Below, piece by piece: positions 16,910 through 24,905 of a DNA stretch of 64,000 nucleotides. Made by a program: the position numbers and the translations under genes. Origin of the DNA: Brevibacterium sp. GTDB lineage: Bacteria > Actinomycetota > Actinomycetes > Actinomycetales > Brevibacteriaceae. Numbering within the stretch: position 1 is the stretch's first letter; each line of letters opens with the position of its first letter. The notes below the pieces were generated by a model. It was given only the letters and a program-made list of their open reading frames with translations. It was not told the origin of the DNA and ran no database searches. The stretch spans positions 1 to 64,000 of the forward strand of contig NZ_JAPSIB010000018.1 of NCBI RefSeq assembly GCF_031179145.1, read 5' to 3'.

Positions 16910-17334
16910 GATGTCACTTCCTCCGTCGCGTCCGGTTCTTCCGGCACGGTGGACAGGTGTTCGTGGATGGCGAGGAGGCGACCGTCGTCACGGCGACGGA
17001 AGACGATGCTCTCGCGCTCGCGGTAGGACTCCATCCCCGACGTCGTGCTCACCGTTGTGTCCACGGTGTGGGAGAAGACGGCACCACCGGGGAACGTCTG
17101 AATGAGAGGACTCGACGAGCGGCATTCGACCACCGACCACCCGTCGTCGATCCACGAGGCCCAGGTGTCCTCATACTCCTTCCGGGAATCGAACCGCCGG
17201 GCTTCGGGATGGAAGATGAACGTGGCATCCTCGGCGAAGTGGGCGAAGTAGGCCTCGGTGTCCGTGTTCGAGAACGCGGTCACGATGTCGTCGGCGGCCC
17301 GACTGACCTCGTCGACAGTGGGGGTGGCTTCCAT
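16906..17334 (-). CDS. NTF2-like/SnoaL-fold protein (DUF4440-like)
   Basis: The 142-residue protein has the cone-shaped alpha+beta NTF2 pattern: a helix with IVTAFSNTDTEAYFAHFAEDATFIFHPEA, a central loop R-x-F-x-S-R-x-E-Y, and C-terminal strands ending IHEHLS. The His/Asp pair positions allow catalysis as in SnoaL or ketosteroid isomerase, but many members only bind small molecules. It is the first gene of a two-gene operon with the NCS1 permease, which suggests that it modifies or senses the imported heterocycle. No signal peptide. Confidence 0.75.
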   Translation of the reverse strand: MEATPTVDEVSRAADDIVTAFSNTDTEAYFAHFAEDATFIFHPEARRFDSRKEYEDTWASWIDDGWSVVECRSSSPLIQTFPGGAVFSHTVDTTVSTTSGMESYRERESIVFRRRDDGRLLAIHEHLSTVPEEPDATEEVTS

Positions 17335-17456
17335 GATCAGCTGCTTTCGGCTGGAGCGAACTGGAGTTCGACTGGAACGAAAAGGTGAGCGGTACGAACT
17401 TTAGTCAGTATGTGACCACCAGCACTGTCCCCGATGGAGAAAAATCCGCCTATCCC

Positions 17457-17469
17457 GTCCACATTGGAC
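17457..17469. promoter_or_regulatory. Short perfect inverted repeat upstream of the NTF2-like/NCS1 operon
   Basis: GTCCA-CAT-TGGAC lies about 120 bp upstream of the operon's first start codon, in the gap before the acetyl-CoA hydrolase gene. It may be an operator; arms of five bases are too short to exclude chance. Confidence 0.25.
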
Positions 17470-17507
17470 AAGCAGGGCGAACCGCCCGCTCAGCGGTTTG
17501 CGGCCTC

Positions 17508-19019
17508 TCAGTCCCGCATCGACCCGGTCTCCTGGTAACGGGCGTGCCAGGACAGCGCCTCGCTGAGCAGGTGCGGGGTGTGTCTCCCCGCCGGGTTGGC
17601 GACGATTGCGCGATCCAGGTAGTCCTGCAGCAGCTCCCGGTAGTCCGGGTGGGCGCAGTTGTCGATGATCCGCTGGGCTCGGGCCAGAGGAGAGAGACCA
17701 CGCAGGTCGGCGAGCCCCTGTTCGGTGACGAGGATCTGGGTGTCGTGCTCGGTGTGGTCGACATGGCTGGCGAAGGGGACGATCGAGGAGATGGCTCCGC
17801 CCTTGGCCAGTGAATTGGTGACGAAGAAGTTGAGGTAGGCGTTGCGGGCGAAATCGCCGGAACCGCCGATCCCATTGATGATGGAGCTGCCCATCACATG
17901 GGTCGAGTTGACGTTGCCGTAGATGTCGGCTTCGACCATCCCGTTGACGGCGATGACGCCGAGGCGGCGGATTGCTTCAGGATGGTTCGACATCTCCTGG
18001 GTGCGCAGCAGGATCCGTCCCTTGTAGGCCTCGATGTTCTCGTTGAAGTCTGCAGCCCTCTCCGCAGACAGCGATAACGCCGTCGCCGACACCGACTTCA
18101 GCTTCCCATTGTCGATGAGGTCGAGCATCCCGTCCTGGATCACCTCGGTGTAGGCGGTCAGTCCTGCGAACTCGCTGTCAGCGAGGTTCGCCATGACCGC
18201 GTTGGCGACGTTGCCGACTCCCGATTGGAGCGGCAGCAGCTCCTTCGGGAGACGACCGGCGTCGATCTCATACCGGAGGAAGTCGACGAGGTGACTGGCG
18301 ATCGCCTTCGAGTCCTCGTCGGCGGGTTTGAAGGGAAGGTTGCGGTCGGGGGCGGTCGTCTCGACGACGGCAACGACTTTCTTTCGGTCGACGCGCAGGT
18401 AAGGATCGCCGATGCGCTGCATCGGTTCGAGGAGCTGGATCGGCAGCCGCTCCGGCGGACGCCTCGTGCCGTAGTAGACGTCGTGAAAGCCTTCATAGGC
18501 ACGCGGATGCCAGGAGTTGACCTCGAGGATGACTCTGTCGGCCAGGTCCAACCACGTCTTCGAGTTGCCCACCGAACTGCCGGGGACGAGCAGACCGTTG
18601 GGCAGGATCGCGGCCACTTCGACGACAGCGACGTCGAGTTTGCCGTAGAACCCGAACCAGGCCTGCTGCGCCGAATGACTGAGATGGGTGTCGACGTATT
18701 CGGTGTCGCCGGCATTGATCGACCTGCGCATCGCCGGATCGGACTGGAACGGCAGCCGTTTGCTCACTGCTCCCACCTCGGCGAGCACTCCGTCGAGCTC
18801 GGGCGCGGTCGACGCCCCCGTCCACAGTTCAACGGCGAAATCCTCGCCGCGATCGTGGGCGCAGCGGGCACGATCGGCAATGGCTCCGGGGACCACTTTC
18901 GGGTACCCGGAGCCAGTGAAGCCGCTCATGGCGACTCGGTCGCCGTCCTTGATCTCAGCTGCGGCGGCGGCAGCGGTAGTGATCTTCTGAGACAGTTCTG
19001 AGCATGTGATTCTGGACAT
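17508..19019 (-). CDS. Acetyl-CoA hydrolase / succinyl-CoA:acetate CoA-transferase family protein
   Basis: The roughly 503-residue protein matches the long single-chain class I CoA-transferases (AarC, Cat1, Ach1). The N-terminal region has AMSGFTGSGYPKVVP. The active-site Glu lies in AYTEVIQDGML (about residue 292), the residue that forms the glutamyl-CoA thioester. The C-terminal domain has INGIGGSGDFARNAY and IVTEQGLADLRGL-like motifs. It interconverts acyl-CoA and acetate or succinate, or hydrolyses acetyl-CoA. No ribosome-binding site precedes the start. A TAGACT box lies seven bases before the second of two consecutive ATGs, so I chose 19019 rather than 19022. Confidence 0.9.
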   Translation of the reverse strand: MSRITCSELSQKITTAAAAAAEIKDGDRVAMSGFTGSGYPKVVPGAIADRARCAHDRGEDFAVELWTGASTAPELDGVLAEVGAVSKRLPFQSDPAMRRSINAGDTEYVDTHLSHSAQQAWFGFYGKLDVAVVEVAAILPNGLLVPGSSVGNSKTWLDLADRVILEVNSWHPRAYEGFHDVYYGTRRPPERLPIQLLEPMQRIGDPYLRVDRKKVVAVVETTAPDRNLPFKPADEDSKAIASHLVDFLRYEIDAGRLPKELLPLQSGVGNVANAVMANLADSEFAGLTAYTEVIQDGMLDLIDNGKLKSVSATALSLSAERAADFNENIEAYKGRILLRTQEMSNHPEAIRRLGVIAVNGMVEADIYGNVNSTHVMGSSIINGIGGSGDFARNAYLNFFVTNSLAKGGAISSIVPFASHVDHTEHDTQILVTEQGLADLRGLSPLARAQRIIDNCAHPDYRELLQDYLDRAIVANPAGRHTPHLLSEALSWHARYQETGSMRD

Positions 19020-19026
19020 CATCGGC

Positions 19027-19032
19027 AGTCTA
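19027..19032 (-). promoter_or_regulatory. Putative -10 box (TAGACT) of a leaderless CoA-transferase transcript
   Basis: On the minus strand TAGACT lies four bases before the first ATG and seven before the second. It sits inside a perfect ATCGGC-N6-GCCGAT inverted repeat (19021-19038), so a repressor binding there would cover the promoter. No Shine-Dalgarno sequence is present. Confidence 0.4.
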
Positions 19033-19056
19033 GCCGATCAGATTTCCGCCCCTCGA

Positions 19057-19084
19057 GGCCGCATCCGCCCGCGCGAATGCGGCC
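19057..19084 (-). terminator. Hairpin terminator after the small GPGG membrane protein gene
   Basis: GGCCGCAT and ATGCGGCC form a perfect eight-base stem with a 12-base loop, starting four bases after the stop codon on the minus strand. There is no U-run. Confidence 0.5.
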
Positions 19085-19087
19085 GGC

Positions 19088-19231
19088 TCAGGCGAACAGG
19101 CTCACCCCTCCCGGCCCGACCAGGCAGCCGAGGACGATGAGGACGATGCCCCACACGATCTGGCGTCGGAAGAGGGCGAAGATGCCGGAGATCACCAGGA
19201 GTGCCGCAATGATCCACAGGACAGTTGCCAT
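19088..19231 (-). CDS. GPGG-motif small membrane protein (47 residues)
   Basis: The minus strand encodes MATVLWIIAALLVISGIFAL, then FRRQIVWGI, a second hydrophobic stretch, and the C-terminal GCLVGPGGVSLFA. It has two short membrane helices separated by a basic FRRQ turn and ends with the GPGG motif that names this actinobacterial family. GAGGTG lies five bases before the ATG at 19231, which supports real translation. It is followed by a stem-loop and sits just downstream of the coiled-coil membrane protein gene. Its function is not known. Confidence 0.8.
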   Translation of the reverse strand: MATVLWIIAALLVISGIFALFRRQIVWGIVLIVLGCLVGPGGVSLFA

Positions 19232-19297
19232 GATTCACCTCGATTCTTCAGCTGTGTAGACGAGCGTCGGCACAGCAGTTTGGATACTTGACGATGG

Positions 19298-19855
19298 TCA
19301 GTGCCGACCGCGGTCGGTGTCCGGGGGAAGGTCGCTCCGTCGTTCGGGATGCGCTCCACCACCGTCGCCGCTGTCGCCGCGGCGGTCGAAGTCGTCATCC
19401 CGGGCGCCGGTTCCGCCATCGCGACGGTCATCTCGGCGGAGTTCGGTTCCTTCACCTCGGCGGGTGTCGACGTCGGGGTCGAGTTCGTCAGCGCGCTTGA
19501 GGCGTTCCTCCTGCTCGCGTCGCTTGGCTTCCACCTCCTGATCGCGCTGTCCCACTTCGTGGTTGAGCTGGTCGGCTTCGACGGAGCGCTGTTCCGCTTC
19601 GGCCTCGCGCCTCTTCGCCTCGGCGGCCTGGGCCTCGGCGTCGGCCTCTGCCCTCTTCGCCTGAGCTCGCTGTTCCTGGACTTCGGCTTCTCGGGCTTGA
19701 ACCGCGGACTGTTCCTGGGCGGCTTCCTCGCGGATCCGGGCGGCTTGATGCCGCTTCTTGTCCGGCGCCTTGCGCTTGACCGCGACGATGATCCCGATGA
19801 TGATCAGAACCACGACGATCGCCACGATGATCCAGATGATGGTCGAAGTGTTCAT
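19298..19855 (-). CDS. Single-pass membrane protein with long coiled coil
   Basis: The 185-residue protein has one N-terminal transmembrane helix (residues 5-27), a basic stop-transfer stretch KRKAPDKKRH, and a charged Ala/Glu/Arg/Gln-rich coiled coil from about 38 to 125. The tail is disordered and rich in Asp, Arg and Gly. The orientation suggests that the coiled coil is cytosolic. Similar small proteins are found near stress genes in Micrococcales, but no domain can be named. It lies between a GPGG small membrane protein and a divergent Dps gene, which fits an envelope- or stress-related role. No catalytic motif is visible. Confidence 0.75.
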   Translation of the reverse strand: MNTSTIIWIIVAIVVVLIIIGIIVAVKRKAPDKKRHQAARIREEAAQEQSAVQAREAEVQEQRAQAKRAEADAEAQAAEAKRREAEAEQRSVEADQLNHEVGQRDQEVEAKRREQEERLKRADELDPDVDTRRGEGTELRRDDRRDGGTGARDDDFDRRGDSGDGGGAHPERRSDLPPDTDRGRH

Positions 19856-20100
19856 GGAAACTCTCCCTTGCTAGATATCCGATATGTCGGCAATCAGGGC
19901 GATTCGTTTCATAGTTGCACGGTTGTCATCTCGTGACAAGACCCTTTGTGAACGCGTCCTGCCAGTGCTATAGCGGTGGAGAAACCTGCGGCACGGTGAT
20001 CCAAGGAGCACTGACCGAATACTCAAGAACGCGAATTATGGTGACGATTGTCAGTGTCCCCCAGTGACACGTCGTTGCATTCATCAGGGAGGAACGAATC
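19856..20100. promoter_or_regulatory. Divergent promoter region between the coiled-coil protein and dps
   Basis: The 245 bp contain a perfect inverted repeat TTGTCA-N5-TGACAA (19923-19939) and, closer to dps, GTGTC-N7-GACAC around 20053-20070. They also contain the ribosome-binding site GGGAGG before 20101. The TGTCA/TGACA elements could be operators for a stress regulator; no sigma-factor consensus is clear to me. Confidence 0.35.
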
Positions 20101-20628
20101 ATGACAGATACCGTCAAAGTACCCGAGCCGAAGGGAACTTCGACCACGGAACGCGAGAACGCCGAACGCGGATTCACCGCCTCTCCATCGCTGGCCAAGA
20201 ACCTGCAGACCGTCCTGGTCGACTTCATCGCCCTGCAGTTGGTCGCCAAGCAGGCCCACTGGAACATCGTGGGGCCGAACTTCCGCGACCTGCATCTCAA
20301 CCTTGATGAGGTCGTCGACATCGCCCGCGCCGGGGCGGATGAGATCGCCGAACGGATGCGCGCCCTGCACGCGACCGCTGACGGCCGGCCGGCCGTCGTC
20401 GCCGAGCAGACCGCGCTGCCCGAATTCCCTGCCGGTGAGATTTCCACGCATGACGCGATCGATCTCACCGTGCGAGCCGTCGAATCGACGGTGGGAACGA
20501 TGCGCCAGGTCCATGACGAAGTCGATTCGGCGGACCCGACCACGGCCGATATCTTCCACGAGTACATTTCGAAGCTCGAGCAGCAGGCCTGGTTCCTCAG
20601 CGCGGAAACGCGCACACCCTCTGACTGA
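20101..20628 (+). CDS. dps: Dps family ferritin-like DNA-protection protein
   Basis: The 175-residue four-helix protein has the intersubunit ferroxidase signature KQAHWNIVGPNFRDLHLNLDEVVD, which supplies His, Asp and Glu ligands. A conserved helix D ends with EYISKLEQQAWFL. A roughly 25-residue charged N-terminal tail could contact DNA. It forms dodecamers that store iron and consume peroxide in this family. GGGAGG lies upstream of the ATG and a strong stem-loop follows the gene, so it is probably monocistronic. It is divergent from a coiled-coil membrane protein. Confidence 0.93.
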   Translation: MTDTVKVPEPKGTSTTERENAERGFTASPSLAKNLQTVLVDFIALQLVAKQAHWNIVGPNFRDLHLNLDEVVDIARAGADEIAERMRALHATADGRPAVVAEQTALPEFPAGEISTHDAIDLTVRAVESTVGTMRQVHDEVDSADPTTADIFHEYISKLEQQAWFLSAETRTPSD

Positions 20629-20650
20629 CAGCACTCGACTGTGAGTCGAC

Positions 20651-20683
20651 GGACCACCGGCGATCACGGATCGTCGGTGGTCC
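20651..20683 (+). terminator. Strong hairpin terminator downstream of dps
   Basis: GGACCACCG pairs with CGGTGGTCC over a nine-base perfect stem with an inner GAT/ATC extension. A T-rich GGTGTTGTC stretch follows. It lies 22 bp after the dps stop. Confidence 0.75.
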
Positions 20684-20706
20684 GGTGTTGTCAATAGACT
20701 TCAGGT

Positions 20707-21690
20707 ATGCCCAATCGCGAAGACTCCCTCAATCATGCGGCGATCGTCTACAACCCGGTCAAGGTTCCTCTCGAACGGGTCCGCCGGGCAGTCGAGGCGC
20801 AGGAGCTCGCGCTCGGTTGGGAGAAGACGCGATGGTATGCGACGAGCAGTGATGACTCCGGTCGAGCTGCAGCATTCCATGCGGTGTCCACCCGTCCGAG
20901 TGTGGTGATCATCGCCGGCGGAGACGGCACCGTGCGCACCGTGACTGAAGCGGTCGTCGACAGCGGGATTCCGATCGCTCTGCTCCCCTTCGGCACGGGC
21001 AATCTGCTCGCGCGCAACCTCGGTCTTCCGCTGACGAACATCGGCGCCTCCGTTCGCACCGCATTCGCCCTCACCACTCGGAGGGTGGACACGGCCATCG
21101 CCGAGTTCGAGGATGAAGACGGTGCCCGGTCCGCTCACCGATTCCTCGTCATGGCCGGGATCGGACTCGACGCGGAGATGGCGACCAATACGAATGCCCT
21201 GGTGAAGAAGCACCTCGGTTGGTTCGCCTACGTCTCACCGATTGCGCGTTCGATCTTCGCGAACCGGCTGTTCACGATGCACTACCGGGTCGATGACGGT
21301 CCGGCGAAGTCGACTCATGCGCACACGGTCATCGTCGGCAACTGCGGAACGCTGACGGGCAACATGCTCCTGCTGCCCGGCGCCGTGGTCGATGACGGGC
21401 AGTTGGACGTCATCGTCTTCCGCCCGAAGAACTGGTTCGGCTGGACGAAGATCGGCACACGATTGACGACCCAGGGAATCGCCAACCTGTCGCGGTTCGG
21501 GCGCAGCCTCGTCCAGTTCAACGGCGACATTCAGGCTCTGCCCTACGGGAAGGGCGCGGCATTCGAAGCTCGCTTCGAGGTGCCCCACGTCGTGCAGCTC
21601 GACGGCGACAGCTTCGGGCACATCATCAGCGCCCGGATCAGCGTCCGCCCGTCGACGCTGGAGGTCTGCGTCGACGGCAGCAAGGGCTGA
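20707..21690 (+). CDS. Diacylglycerol/sphingosine kinase-like lipid kinase (DAGK_cat)
   Basis: The 327-residue protein has the DAGK catalytic motifs. N16-P17 lies in AIVYNPVK, the nucleotide-binding GGDGT is at 71-75, and ALLPFGTGNLLARN is at 91-104. A C-terminal beta-rich domain ends with QLDGDSFG, the motif carrying the conserved D-G-D/E. These enzymes phosphorylate diacylglycerol or related lipids at the inner membrane face and feed phospholipid turnover. It stands between the dps terminator and a DUF998 membrane protein 24 bp downstream, with which it may be co-transcribed. Confidence 0.88.
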   Translation: MPNREDSLNHAAIVYNPVKVPLERVRRAVEAQELALGWEKTRWYATSSDDSGRAAAFHAVSTRPSVVIIAGGDGTVRTVTEAVVDSGIPIALLPFGTGNLLARNLGLPLTNIGASVRTAFALTTRRVDTAIAEFEDEDGARSAHRFLVMAGIGLDAEMATNTNALVKKHLGWFAYVSPIARSIFANRLFTMHYRVDDGPAKSTHAHTVIVGNCGTLTGNMLLLPGAVVDDGQLDVIVFRPKNWFGWTKIGTRLTTQGIANLSRFGRSLVQFNGDIQALPYGKGAAFEARFEVPHVVQLDGDSFGHIISARISVRPSTLEVCVDGSKG

Positions 21691-21714
21691 CGAGCCCACC
21701 CGACGACATTTAGC

Positions 21715-22458
21715 ATGGACGGTATGCGCTCGAATCAACCCGAGATGCCGCTTTCGCCTGCGCAATCCGTAACCGGTCCGACCCGTTCGACGACCGCTGC
21801 TGTCTGCTGGATCGCGGCCGCGGTCGTCTGGTTCCTCGCCGAGGCGGTGGCCGCCTCGGCGTTCCCACACTATTCGTATGCGACGAACTACATCAGCGAC
21901 CTCTCCGTTCCCGATGTCGAAGTCCTCAGCGGCAGAGCAATCGACTCCCCTCTCCATCCGCTCGTGACCACGGCCTTCGTCGTGCAGGGACTGCTGTTCG
22001 CACTCGGCGCGGTGTGCCTGACCCGGCAGGCTCGGTTTCCCCAGCGTCGAATCTTCATCACGCTGGCTTCCATTCACGCCCTGGGAATGGTGATGATCGC
22101 AGCGATCCATGGCGGCCGACAGAATGTCGAGCTCGGTCTCGATACATTCCATATGCTCGGGGCCTTCGCCGCGTTCATCGCCGGGAACCTCACCGCCGTC
22201 GTCGCCGGGGTCTCCGCACTCCGCGTCGGAGTCTCCCGCCTGATCGGCTGGGGCAGCGTCATCCTCGGCGTTGTCGGTCTTCTCGGGCTCGTCATGCTCC
22301 AGGTCGACGCTCGAACGCCATCGATGATGCTGCTCCCGGACGGGTTCTGGGAGCGCATCACCTTCTACGCGATCCTCATCTGGCAGGCTGCCATGGGTGG
22401 GGCAATGCTGCTACGCAGCCACGGCCGCCCTCTGCAGGTGCTTGACTCCGGCGGGTGA
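21715..22458 (+). CDS. DUF998 family membrane protein
   Basis: The 247-residue protein has six to seven predicted membrane helices. The DUF998 pattern is present: a first-helix end FPHYSYATNYISDLS (Y-D-S/I-S-D-L-g motif), a central HALGMVMIAAIHGG and a HMLGAFAAFIAGN segment. The function of DUF998 proteins is unknown. The ATG at 21715 and another at 21724 are both possible. The last 48 bp overlap, in opposite orientation, the end of the ABC permease gene, so the two transcripts converge with overlapping coding ends. Confidence 0.82.
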   Translation: MDGMRSNQPEMPLSPAQSVTGPTRSTTAAVCWIAAAVVWFLAEAVAASAFPHYSYATNYISDLSVPDVEVLSGRAIDSPLHPLVTTAFVVQGLLFALGAVCLTRQARFPQRRIFITLASIHALGMVMIAAIHGGRQNVELGLDTFHMLGAFAAFIAGNLTAVVAGVSALRVGVSRLIGWGSVILGVVGLLGLVMLQVDARTPSMMLLPDGFWERITFYAILIWQAAMGGAMLLRSHGRPLQVLDSGG

Positions 22459-23079
22459 GGCGATCTTGAGCAGCAGCACGAACACCTGGTCGACGAGGAT
22501 CGCGAGCACTGCTACCCACAGCGCGGCGGCGATGACGCCTTCCATGCCGTAGGCGACCTGGTTGAGGATGACGTCGCCCAGTCCCCCGCTGCCGGCGATC
22601 GTCGCGATCGTCGCCGAGCTCACCGTGAGCACGGCGGCGGTGCGGATCCCGCTGATGATCATCGGCAGACCCAAAGGAAGTTCGACCTTCGTCAGGACCT
22701 GCATCGGTGCCAGACCCATCCCGCGAGCCGCTTTGGTGAGATCGGCGTCGACGGAATCCACTGCCTGGAACGCGTAGCTGAGGATCGGTGGGAAGGCGAG
22801 GAGGAACAGTGCGATCATCGCGTTGAGCATCCCGATGCCCACGATGCCGATGAGAATGGCGATGAGTGCCAAGCTCGGCAGTGCGCGACCGATGTTCGTG
22901 ATGCTCACGGCCAGGAACTCGCCCTTGTGGATGTGGCCGAGCCACACCCCGAGAGGCACCCCCACGACGATGGCCGCAAGCAGCGGGATCAGACTGATCA
23001 CCAGGTGCTCGCCGGTCTTCTCGAGCAGGAGTGCGAAGTTCGCGGTCATGAACGGGAACGCTCCGACTAAGACATCCAT
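22411..23079 (-). CDS. OpuC/OsmF-type ABC transporter permease (second subunit)
   Basis: The 222-residue inner-membrane protein has five to six helices and the permease EAA-like loop AARGMGLAPMQVLTKVELPLGLPMIISGIRTA. It is typical of the ProW/OpuCB branch of binding-protein-dependent permeases. The ATG at 23079 overlaps the stop of the first permease (TGATG). It is the last gene of the operon and its 3' end overlaps the convergent DUF998 gene. With the other permease it should form the heterodimeric channel for a quaternary-amine osmolyte or related compound. Confidence 0.9.
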   Translation of the reverse strand: MDVLVGAFPFMTANFALLLEKTGEHLVISLIPLLAAIVVGVPLGVWLGHIHKGEFLAVSITNIGRALPSLALIAILIGIVGIGMLNAMIALFLLAFPPILSYAFQAVDSVDADLTKAARGMGLAPMQVLTKVELPLGLPMIISGIRTAAVLTVSSATIATIAGSGGLGDVILNQVAYGMEGVIAAALWVAVLAILVDQVFVLLLKIASPAGVKHLQRAAVAA

Positions 23080-23798
23080 CAGATTCTCACTCTCGTCCAG
23101 GGGGTCAGGATTCTGCCGATGAGCACCAACAGCCCGTCGAGGACGAACGCGAGCAGCACAGCCAGGGCACCGGCTGCGATGAACTGTGTGTTGAAGGGCG
23201 ACGACACGGCCTTGAGGATCGGTGATCCCAGCCCGCTGTCGACGACGAAGGCTGCGATGGTGGCCACGCTCACGGTCAGCACCGTGGCGATGCGCAGACC
23301 GGAGATGATCGACGGGAGCGCCAGAGGCAGTTCCACTTTGAGCATGAGCTGCTTGGTGTCGAGGCCCATGCCGACGGCTGACCTCTTCACGTCGTCGGGC
23401 ACTGCCGCCAGTCCGGCGAGCACCGCCTGGAAGATGATGACGAGAGTGAAGCAGACCAGCGCGATCTCGACCGTGAGCAGCGTCAGCCCCGTGAACGGGA
23501 CCAGGAGCTGGAACAGCGCCAGCGGCGGCAGGGTATAGAGGAACGTGGCGGCGACGCCGATGGGACCGGCCAGCCACTTCTTCCGATAGGCGATGAGGGC
23601 TGCGGTGAAGGCGATGAGGAATCCCACCACCACGGCGATGAGCACCATGTAGATGTGGTCGACCAAGGGTGGCCAGAACACTGTTGACCATTGGGAGGCG
23701 AACCAGTCGGTGCAGAAGAACCCGTTGTTGATGACGCAGTCCGAGGCCTGACCGTAATCGGGGATGACAGGGTCCCCGGCAGGTGCGAATCCGCTCAT
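23079..23798 (-). CDS. OpuC/OsmF-type ABC transporter permease (first subunit)
   Basis: The 239-residue protein has six helices and the cytosolic coupling loop DDVKRSAVGMGLDTKQLMLKVELPLALPSIISGLRIA. An N-terminal 45-residue segment with two cysteines (CVINNGFFC) precedes the first helix and would be periplasmic-side or membrane-proximal. Start and stop overlap both neighbours (ATGA with the ATPase gene, TGATG with the second permease), so translation is tightly coupled. Confidence 0.9.
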   Translation of the reverse strand: MSGFAPAGDPVIPDYGQASDCVINNGFFCTDWFASQWSTVFWPPLVDHIYMVLIAVVVGFLIAFTAALIAYRKKWLAGPIGVAATFLYTLPPLALFQLLVPFTGLTLLTVEIALVCFTLVIIFQAVLAGLAAVPDDVKRSAVGMGLDTKQLMLKVELPLALPSIISGLRIATVLTVSVATIAAFVVDSGLGSPILKAVSSPFNTQFIAAGALAVLLAFVLDGLLVLIGRILTPWTRVRI

Positions 23799-24898
23799 AT
23801 CCGGGCACCTTCCGTCGTTCGCGCCGGATCGTCCGCCGGCGGGCAGATGAGTTCGTGCAGAGTGACGTCACCGAGGTGGCTGCCGGCGTCCATGACCCGC
23901 GCCCCTTGAGCATGGGCAGCCGAGACCAGGGACAGTGCCTCGCGCAGAGTCATCGTTGCGGAGACTTCGGGCCATTCGGCAGCCGAAACCGGGTTGCCTG
24001 CCTCGGTTGAGCCCGCTGCGGCAGCGACGGGGGAACTGCCGCGCCTGTCCCGACCGGCGGCGAGCACCTCGGCGACGGTCGTGAGAGCCAGGCGTTTGAG
24101 TCCGCGCTCGGCGCCAAGGAACTCCGCGACGAAGTCATCGGCGGGACGGGCGAGCACCTCGGCGGGGGTGTCGTACTGGGCGAGGAGCCCCCCGGGCTTG
24201 AGGATCGCGATGCGATCGGCCATCTTGATCGCCTCGTCGATGTCGTGGGTGACGAACAGCGTCGTCTTGCCCACGGCGCGATGGATGTCGAGGAATTCGT
24301 CCTGGACGGCCACACGGGTGATCGGGTCAAGGGCGCCGAAGGGCTCGTCCATGAGCATGACCGGCGGATCGGCGGCCAGCGCCCGGGCGATGCCCACACG
24401 CTGCTGCTGCCCACCGGACAGCTGACCCGGGTACCTCTTCAGCCAGTTCTCGACCGGTGTGAGACCGACGAGTTCGAGCAGCTCCTTCGTGCGCGCCTCG
24501 ATCCGCTTCCTGTCCCATTTGAGGATCGTGGGGACGGTGGCGATGTTCTCGGCGACCGTGTAGTGCGGGAAGAGACCGGACTGCTGGATCGCATACCCGA
24601 TCGTGCGGCGCAGCTCGATCGGTGAGAGGTCCATGATGTTCGTGTCGCCGATCCGAATCTCGCCGCTGCTGAGGTCGACCAGGCGGTTGACCAGCTGCAG
24701 CGCCGTGGTCTTTCCGCCTCCGGAGGGACCGACGAGGCAGACGAGCTCCCCCGACCTCACCTCAATGCTCAGGGAGTCGAGCGCGTGCGCGGTCTGCCCC
24801 GGGTAGGTCTTCGTGACGTTGTCGAAGACGATGGACGAGTTCCTCGTCGACCTCGCCGTTGAGGTCGCAGGCATGGTGGTGGTCGCTGATTCTGTCAT
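23795..24898 (-). CDS. OpuC/ProV-type ABC transporter ATP-binding protein
   Basis: The 367-residue protein shows Walker A GPSGGGKTT (around 58-66), Q-loop QQSGLFPHYTVAENI, signature LSGGQQQRVG, Walker B VMLMDEPFGALDP and switch His in VTHDIDEA. After the nucleotide-binding domain (to about 240) comes a C-terminal region with a single CBS-like stretch (MTLREALSLV to VTLHEL). This is reminiscent of the paired CBS domains that gate OpuA by ionic strength; only one unit is recognisable. The first 23 residues are a Thr/Ala-rich extension. It is coupled by ATGA to the permease gene. Confidence 0.92.
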   Translation of the reverse strand: MTESATTTMPATSTARSTRNSSIVFDNVTKTYPGQTAHALDSLSIEVRSGELVCLVGPSGGGKTTALQLVNRLVDLSSGEIRIGDTNIMDLSPIELRRTIGYAIQQSGLFPHYTVAENIATVPTILKWDRKRIEARTKELLELVGLTPVENWLKRYPGQLSGGQQQRVGIARALAADPPVMLMDEPFGALDPITRVAVQDEFLDIHRAVGKTTLFVTHDIDEAIKMADRIAILKPGGLLAQYDTPAEVLARPADDFVAEFLGAERGLKRLALTTVAEVLAAGRDRRGSSPVAAAAGSTEAGNPVSAAEWPEVSATMTLREALSLVSAAHAQGARVMDAGSHLGDVTLHELICPPADDPARTTEGARI

Positions 24899-24905
24899 GG
24901 TGTTC

